Assembly: GCA_001824745.1 (NCBI GenBank)
Contig: MHSZ01000027.1
Span: 9,210-18,890 of the forward strand
Length of the DNA stretch: 9,681 nucleotides
Direction of reading: 5' to 3'
Source: Candidatus Terrybacteria bacterium RIFCSPLOWO2_01_FULL_58_14
Lineage (GTDB): Bacteria > Patescibacteriota > Minisyncoccia > Terrybacterales > 2-01-FULL-58-14
Positions 6,019 to 9,681 of the stretch are shown in pieces. A program made the position numbers and the translations under genes. Position 1 is the first letter of the stretch, and each line of letters opens with the position of its first letter. The notes beneath the pieces were generated by a model. It was given only the letters and a program-made list of their open reading frames with translations. It was not told the origin of the DNA and did no database searches.

Positions 6019-6600
6019 CTACGACGATGCGCGTTGTTCTTGTGTAGCTGCGGCTTGCGCATCGTTGGGTTTTGAGCGCTGGACGGGTTTTCTCTGTTCC
6101 GCCACCGCAACGCGTTCCGCGAGAAAACGGAGGCCCTCGACAGTCGCGCGCGCATTCGATAGGTTGTTCGTCGATCGAGAGAGAATTTTCGCGGAAATAT
6201 CGGTGATCCCGGCAAGCTCGCAGAGCGCGCGAACCACCGAGCCCGCCACAATGCCGTGCCCGGGGCTTGCCGGCCGCATGAGAATCCGCGCCGTGCCCGA
6301 TTTCACGAGGATGTCTCGAGGAATCGTGCCCTTCCGTCTCGGCACTGAGAACCGCGAAGCGTGCGCACGTCTGGTCGCTTTCTCTACTGCCTTAGCAACT
6401 TCGAGCCCCTTCCCCGTACCGATACCCACAACGCCATTCTTATTTCCTATCGCGACCAACGCACGGAATCGAAAACGACGACCCCCAGCAACCATACGAG
6501 AAACGCGATCCACGGCTAATGTGCGCGATTCAAACTCTGAAGCGCTTGTCGTAACCGAAGATTCCCTGCGGCCGCGAGGTGGTGAATAAGGACGTGGCAT
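6019..6600 (-). CDS. rpsE: 30S ribosomal protein S5 (uS5)
   Basis: Small-subunit protein at the mRNA entry site and involved in decoding fidelity. Of 193 residues, the core runs from about 27 to 165: the double-stranded-RNA-binding-like N-terminal domain (RVSRMVAGGRRFRFRALVAI, then GNKNGVVGIGTGKGLEVAKAV) and the C-terminal domain (GTARILMRPASPGHGIVAGS, VVRALCELAGITDISAKIL, and the family SxN motif as STNN). Extra low-complexity tails flank it: about 25 residues with Ser/Arg at the N-terminus, and a C-terminal Ala/Gln/Arg-rich tail of about 25. E. coli S5 has 167 residues. The start ATG at 6600 lacks a strong Shine-Dalgarno, and the 108-bp gap upstream is the largest in the operon, so its translation or transcription may be controlled separately. 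Confidence 0.97.
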   Translation of the reverse strand: MPRPYSPPRGRRESSVTTSASEFESRTLAVDRVSRMVAGGRRFRFRALVAIGNKNGVVGIGTGKGLEVAKAVEKATRRAHASRFSVPRRKGTIPRDILVKSGTARILMRPASPGHGIVAGSVVRALCELAGITDISAKILSRSTNNLSNARATVEGLRFLAERVAVAEQRKPVQRSKPNDAQAAATQEQRASS

Positions 6601-6708
6601 AATCTAATGGAACCTATGACTTAGCATCCAAAAACGCGCGCCTCGCAACTGTGTCGATATTGTCGGTCGTTGATTGTTGGTCGGTGATCGTTCATTGTTC
6701 TCCGTGAA
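6601..6708. other. 108-bp rplR-rpsE intergenic region
   Basis: This is the longest non-coding stretch in the window. On the minus strand it holds, in order, the heptamer array, a GC-rich tract running into five Ts (GCGAGGCGCGCGTTTTT), and AT-rich sequence just before the rpsE ATG. Within it, an ATG at 6695-6693 preceded by GGAG opens a 24-codon reading frame closing at TAA 6623-6621; it lies largely in the repeat and is not accepted as a gene. No promoter with convincing -35 and -10 was found. Confidence 0.6.
6660..6701. repeat. Degenerate heptanucleotide tandem repeat (six units)
   Basis: In the rplR-rpsE gap the plus strand divides into six 7-bp units in register. T at unit position 1 and G at position 3 never vary; position 2 is T or C, positions 4 and 5 are mostly T, position 6 is G or C, position 7 varies. 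The working consensus is T-Y-G-T-T-S-R (examples TTGTTGG, TCGTTGA, TCGTTCA). The 42-bp tract is T/G-rich on plus and A/C-rich on the transcribed strand, unlike its neighbours. It resembles in kind the short tandemly repeated sequences known in cyanobacteria. Register is seen directly; function unknown. Confidence 0.7.
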
Positions 6709-7083
6709 TCAAAACTTGAGTCCTGATTTCCGCGCCGCATCTGCAAGGGCTTTGATGCGTCCATGATACGCGAACCCGCCGCGATCGAATACCACGCGCG
6801 TAATACCGGCTTCCTGCGCGCGCCGCGCGATGGCTTCTCCCACCGCCGCAGCGACTGCGAGTTTTGAATGAGAAGGGGTAGCTCCGCTTCGACGCTGTTT
6901 TTTCAGATCACGATCGGATGCCGCAACGAGCGTTCGTCCCGTCCCATCGTCGATAAGTTGAACCGAGAGATGTTTCGCGGAACGGAACACCGCGAGCCGC
7001 GGGCGCTCTCCTGTTCCGCTCACGCGCGCACGTATACGGCGGTGGCGTCGTGCCCGAAATGTATGAGGGTGCGGTTTTGCCAT
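6709..7083 (-). CDS. rplR: 50S ribosomal protein L18 (uL18)
   Basis: 5S rRNA-binding protein of the central protuberance, working with L5. It has 124 residues (117 in E. coli). The basic N-terminus [18 protein letters not shown] is followed by the conserved [20 protein letters not shown] segment, by [25 protein letters not shown], and by the ending [19 protein letters not shown], which is the family signature. The ATG at 7083 has TAGGA about 9 nt upstream. The gene sits 15 bp after rplF. It is followed by an unusually wide gap before rpsE. Confidence 0.97.
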   Translation of the reverse strand: MAKPHPHTFRARRHRRIRARVSGTGERPRLAVFRSAKHLSVQLIDDGTGRTLVAASDRDLKKQRRSGATPSHSKLAVAAAVGEAIARRAQEAGITRVVFDRGGFAYHGRIKALADAARKSGLKF

Positions 7084-7098
7084 ACGCGATTCCTATTC

Positions 7099-7644
7099 TT
7101 ACTTCGCCAGCGCCGCCGCTTTCTTTCCCGCCTTGCGCCGGACGATTTCTCCCTCGCGCCGGATTCCTTTTCCTTTATACGGCTCGGGTTTACGGAACGC
7201 CCGAATAGAAGCCGCAACATTCCCCACCTGCTGTTTGTCAAAACCGGATACCGTAATCACGTTTTTCTCCACCGCGAAGCGAATTCCTTCGGGTGCCGAA
7301 ACACGAATGGGGTGCGAGAAACCAAGTGTTAAGACCAAAGTATCGCCTTCTAGCGTGACACGATAACCAATCCCCTCCAGGATGAGACGCACCGCGAATC
7401 CTTCAGAAACGCCGCGCACGGCATTCGCAAGAAGCGCGCGCGTCAATCCCCATAGCGCCGGCGTCTGCTTCGTCTCTCGGCGAGGCGTAACCTGTAGCCT
7501 CCGATCCTCGCGCTCCACGGCAACCGCTTCGGGGAGTTCTATGGTGAGCGTACCGAGCTTGCCGGAGACGCGCACCGCGCGCTCCTGCACATCCGCCTCC
7601 ACGCCTTCGGGAAGAAAAATGGGTTGTTTTCCAATCCTACTCAT
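7099..7644 (-). CDS. rplF: 50S ribosomal protein L6 (uL6)
   Basis: Large-subunit protein near the factor-binding site, built of two similar domains. The 181 residues match the family (about 177-180). The N-terminal MSRIGKQPIFLPEGV is diagnostic, WGLTRALLANAVRGVSEGF marks the first domain end, LEGIGYRV and LGFSHPI the second, and the C-terminal PEPYKGKGIR with a basic tail contacts 23S rRNA. It starts 19 bp after rpsH. TAAGAT lies 6 nt before the ATG, with no good Shine-Dalgarno at normal distance; in the middle of an operon I treat this as weak evidence for any internal promoter. Confidence 0.97.
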   Translation of the reverse strand: MSRIGKQPIFLPEGVEADVQERAVRVSGKLGTLTIELPEAVAVEREDRRLQVTPRRETKQTPALWGLTRALLANAVRGVSEGFAVRLILEGIGYRVTLEGDTLVLTLGFSHPIRVSAPEGIRFAVEKNVITVSGFDKQQVGNVAASIRAFRKPEPYKGKGIRREGEIVRRKAGKKAAALAK

Positions 7645-7663
7645 ACGGTAATCTTATGCGCAC

Positions 7664-8053
7664 TCACCACACTTCGCAGAGCACCTCGCCGCCGATATTC
7701 TTTCGTTTTGCCTCGCGGTTAGTCATGAGGCCTTCGGGAGTGGAGATGACCGCGATGCCAAAGCCGGACTTCACGGGACGGATATTTCGAATAGCCATAT
7801 AGCTCCGCCGACCGGGCCGCGATACGCGGCGGAGATCTTCAATGACGGATTTCCCATCGAGGTAACGGAGGCGCACGGCCAGTATCCGGCGAGGCCCGCG
7901 CCCCCGATGGCTGACTTCCTCAAGAAAACCCTCGCGCACGAGGATCTCGGCGATACGATGGAGTATTTTCGAGTAGGGCGCACGCACCTCCGTTCGGCCG
8001 ATCGCCGCCGCATTACGCACTCTCGTGAGAAAATCTGCGATAGGATCAGTCAT
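7664..8053 (-). CDS. rpsH: 30S ribosomal protein S8 (uS8)
   Basis: 16S rRNA central-domain binding protein of 129 residues (E. coli 130), and in E. coli the translational repressor of the spc operon. MTDPIADFLTRVRNA is the diagnostic N-terminus. The C-terminal SGFGIAVISTPEGLMTNREA then NIGGEVLCEVW is the family signature, including the STxxG loop that contacts rRNA. The ATG at 8053 has TAGGA about 10 nt upstream, overlapping the rpsN stop. Whether S8 autoregulation is kept here cannot be read; no obvious 16S-like operator was recognised near the rplX/rplE junction. Confidence 0.98.
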   Translation of the reverse strand: MTDPIADFLTRVRNAAAIGRTEVRAPYSKILHRIAEILVREGFLEEVSHRGRGPRRILAVRLRYLDGKSVIEDLRRVSRPGRRSYMAIRNIRPVKSGFGIAVISTPEGLMTNREAKRKNIGGEVLCEVW

Positions 8054-8063
8054 AACAATATTC

Positions 8064-8249
8064 CTACCAACTCGCTTTCCGAAAACCGGGTATTTCTCCC
8101 CGACGCGCGAGCTCGCGGAAACAAATTCTGCAGAGATCGAATGCGCGCATAAAACCGCGTCTCCGGCCGCAACGAAAACATCGCCGAACGATACGCGTCG
8201 AGAACTTCGGTTTCTTCGCTGCCCGCACCACCTGTGATGTTTTTGCCAT
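8064..8249 (-). CDS. rpsN: 30S ribosomal protein S14, zinc-binding type (uS14 type Z)
   Basis: The short 61-residue C+ form of S14, from the small-subunit head. Four cysteines at 24, 27, 40 and 43 (CFRC...CRIC) form a zinc ribbon, and [18 protein letters not shown] is the standard C-terminus. The form without zinc, as in E. coli, is about 100 residues. The ATG at 8249 has AGGAG roughly 14-18 nt upstream. It sits between rplE and rpsH, the usual place, with gaps of 23 and 10 bp. Confidence 0.98.
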   Translation of the reverse strand: MAKTSQVVRAAKKPKFSTRIVRRCFRCGRRRGFMRAFDLCRICFRELARRGEIPGFRKASW

Positions 8250-8272
8250 ACCCGTTTCTTCTGCTCCTGCGG

Positions 8273-8812
8273 TTATTCCTCGCGAAGCGGGAACCCTATT
8301 GCGCGAAAGAGCGCTTCTCCTTCTTTCCGGTTCTTCGCCGTGGTCACTATCGTGATCTCAAACCCAAAGAGCACGCCCGTGGGTTCCATCGCTGCTTCCG
8401 GGAAAACGGTCTGCTCGCGAATACCGATGTTCAAATTTCCTCGTGCATCGAGTGTAGCGGGGCTCACGCCTCGAAAATCTCGCGTACGTGGAAGCGCGAT
8501 GCGAATCAAGCGTGTGAGGAAATCCTCCGCCCGTCGGCCCCGAAGCGTCACCATGATGCCGGCGGGCACGCCTTCACGGAGCTTGAAGGAGGCAATGGAT
8601 TTTCGGGCGGGGCGAACCGCCGGACGCTGGCCGGTGATACGAGCGAGATCCCGCTCAATGGGTTCCAGCGCCTTCTTCCCCTCTGCTACGACCCGTTTCC
8701 CCACGCCGGCATTCACCACAATACGATCGATACGTGGCAGTGCGAAAGGGTTCGTCTCGCCAAGGCGCTCGCTCAGCTTCTTTTTGAGTGCTGCGTTCGG
8801 AAGTGCCGGCAT
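8273..8812 (-). CDS. rplE: 50S ribosomal protein L5 (uL5)
   Basis: 5S rRNA-binding protein of the central protuberance that contacts P-site tRNA. From ATG 8812 it has 179 residues, the family length. Conserved parts are [14 protein letters not shown] near the N-terminus, [59 protein letters not shown] and the closing [19 protein letters not shown]. An in-frame ATG at 8839 would add nine residues and overlap rplX by 22 bp; I prefer 8812 by length and by the family-like start ([13 protein letters not shown]). Neither has a clear Shine-Dalgarno. The gap to the rplX stop is 5 bp. Confidence 0.95.
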   Translation of the reverse strand: MPALPNAALKKKLSERLGETNPFALPRIDRIVVNAGVGKRVVAEGKKALEPIERDLARITGQRPAVRPARKSIASFKLREGVPAGIMVTLRGRRAEDFLTRLIRIALPRTRDFRGVSPATLDARGNLNIGIREQTVFPEAAMEPTGVLFGFEITIVTTAKNRKEGEALFRAIGFPLREE

Positions 8813-8817
8813 AAAAA

Positions 8818-9129
8818 CTAAGCGATAGCCACTCCGCATTTCTTACAGATACGCTGTTTCCCCCCTTCGCCCATATGGAACCCGACGCGTGCGGCTTTCC
8901 CGCATGCGCTACAGACAATGCGCACGTTTCCGATCGCGATGGGTCCGGGCATCGTCACGCGCTGGCCCTTTTCTCCGCTGCGGCGCGGCCTACGGTGCCG
9001 CACGCGCTGTGCCGCTCCTTCCACGAACACTCGTCCCTCCCGCGGCGACACGCGAAGTACTCTCCCGCGTTTCCCGCGATCCTTTCCCACTGTCACGACC
9101 ACTGTGTCGCCTTTTTTGATCTTCATCAT
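8818..9129 (-). CDS. rplX: 50S ribosomal protein L24 (uL24)
   Basis: Assembly-initiating large-subunit protein with an N-terminal KOW motif (MKIKKGDTVVVTVGKDRGKRG). The C-terminal half has a zinc-ribbon-like pair, CSACGKAARVGF and CKKCG, common in bacterial L24. The length is 103 residues from ATG 9129. Three starts are possible: GTG 9147, overlapping the rplN stop as GTGA, ATG 9129 and ATG 9126. GAGGA lies 11 nt before 9129 and family members begin MxIKKGD, so I choose 9129. The product is certain, the first few residues are not. Confidence 0.94.
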   Translation of the reverse strand: MMKIKKGDTVVVTVGKDRGKRGRVLRVSPREGRVFVEGAAQRVRHRRPRRSGEKGQRVTMPGPIAIGNVRIVCSACGKAARVGFHMGEGGKQRICKKCGVAIA

Positions 9130-9143
9130 ATGTATATGCGTCC

Positions 9144-9509
9144 TCACAACGACTCGGGGGCTAAAGAAACAATCTTCAGGAATCCACGGTCACGGAGCTC
9201 GCGGGCAACCGGCCCGAAAATTCTCCCGCCTTTCGGCTCCTTCCCGTCAAGAATGACGGCTGCGTTTTCGTCGAAACGAATCGCTGATCCATCGTGCCGG
9301 CGGAATGCCCGTCTCTGTCGCACAATCACTGCGCGCACGACGTCGCTTTTTTTTACCGGTCGGTGAGGATCGGCCACTTTCACTGTTGCCACAACAATAT
9401 CGCCAAGCTGCGCGTATCGCCGCCTCGTGCTTCCCAGCACGGTGATCACCTGAATGATTCGTGCGCCGGTATTATCGGCAACTTTCAACATGGAGCGTGG
9501 CTGGACCAT
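9144..9509 (-). CDS. rplN: 50S ribosomal protein L14 (uL14)
   Basis: Large-subunit protein at the intersubunit face, 121 residues (family 122-123). The N-terminus [20 protein letters not shown] is nearly invariant in the family. [59 protein letters not shown] and the end [12 protein letters not shown] all match. The gene starts 34 bp after rpsQ and its TGA stop falls just upstream of rplX. Confidence 0.98.
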   Translation of the reverse strand: MVQPRSMLKVADNTGARIIQVITVLGSTRRRYAQLGDIVVATVKVADPHRPVKKSDVVRAVIVRQRRAFRRHDGSAIRFDENAAVILDGKEPKGGRIFGPVARELRDRGFLKIVSLAPESL

Positions 9510-9543
9510 AGGGGTATTGCAATCGCGACTACGGAAATCGCCT

Positions 9544-9681
9544 TCAAGCTTCTTCTTCCTCGGTGACGCCTTCTTCTCTCGCTGCCCGCTGAATCACCTG
9601 CGCGATGCGGAAACGCTTCCGCCGAGACAGCGGTCGCGTCTCCTCGATCACGACGGTGTCTCCCTCTTGTGCGAGACCGCG
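9544..9681 (-). CDS. rpsQ: 30S ribosomal protein S17 (uS17), 5' end cut by window edge
   Basis: My translation of the minus strand from 9681 gives about 45 C-terminal residues ending at TGA 9546-9544. They include [19 protein letters not shown], the S17 signature (GDxVxIxExRPLSKxKxW in the family), then [13 protein letters not shown] and an acidic tail ending in four Glu and Ala. The gene is in the classical place before rplN. The N-terminal half lies outside the window. S17 binds 16S rRNA helices 7 and 11 in the small-subunit body. Confidence 0.93.
   Translation of the reverse strand, partial: RGLAQEGDTVVIEETRPLSRRKRFRIAQVIQRAAREEGVTEEEEA

Noticed and set aside
6629..6648. GC-rich tract followed by five Ts in the rplR-rpsE gap as an intrinsic terminator
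   Set aside because: The best stem I can fold is only about 3 bp, too weak for a terminator in the middle of an operon.
7645..7663. TAAGAT six bases before rplF as an internal promoter
   Set aside because: Spacing fits a leaderless start, but the hexamer has four of six matches and no extension, and a conserved operon interior makes chance likelier.
1..9681. A novel defence, mobile or CRISPR system in the window
   Set aside because: All space is taken by recognisable housekeeping genes on one strand. No spaced direct repeats, transposase, integrase, toxin-antitoxin pair or unknown gene cluster is visible.

Overview
The window looks like a chromosomal segment of a bacterium of the Candidate Phyla Radiation (Patescibacteria). 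The evidence is a compact, GC-rich, one-strand gene run holding the spc ribosomal-protein operon without rpmD (uL30), a divergent adenylate-kinase-like protein, and very short intergenic gaps. TGA is the stop codon of rpsQ, rplN, rplR, the GT2 glycosyltransferase gene and galT, so a TGA-recoded lineage (SR1/Gracilibacteria type) is unlikely. The lineage assignment is inferred from gene content and protein character only; no phylogeny was run.

Every gene I accept lies on the minus strand and is read from high to low coordinates. Region 1 (9681 to 4287) is the spc operon: rpsQ (5' end outside the window), rplN, rplX, rplE, rpsN (zinc type), rpsH, rplF, rplR, rpsE, rplO and secY. Only 29 bp separate rpsE from rplO, where rpmD normally sits. 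The one loose join is the 108-bp rplR-rpsE gap, which carries a degenerate 7-bp tandem repeat.

Region 2 (4286 to 4223) is a 64-bp break after secY. It holds a perfect 8-bp hairpin followed directly by a strong extended -10 element placed so that adk would be transcribed from its own GTG start codon, as a leaderless message.

Region 3 (4222 to 1) is adk, map, ruvX/yqgF, a GT2 glycosyltransferase of the dolichyl-phosphate sugar transferase type, galT, and the N-terminal two thirds of tpiA. The usual continuation after map (infA, rpmJ, rpsM, rpsK, rpoA) is absent; a DNA-processing gene and sugar-metabolism genes follow instead. Joins are tight: a 26-bp overlap (adk/map), gaps of 6, 9 and 14 bp, and a 4-bp GTGA overlap (galT/tpiA).

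Region 1 supplies ribosomal proteins and the Sec channel. Region 3 joins nucleotide kinase and N-terminal Met removal to sugar-nucleotide and glycolytic functions. I see no mobile element, CRISPR array, tRNA or rRNA, and no clear new multi-gene system. The points of most interest are the secY/adk junction, the altered NMP-binding site of Adk, the rerouted operon tail, the repeat in the rplR-rpsE gap, and a long perfect hairpin inside tpiA.
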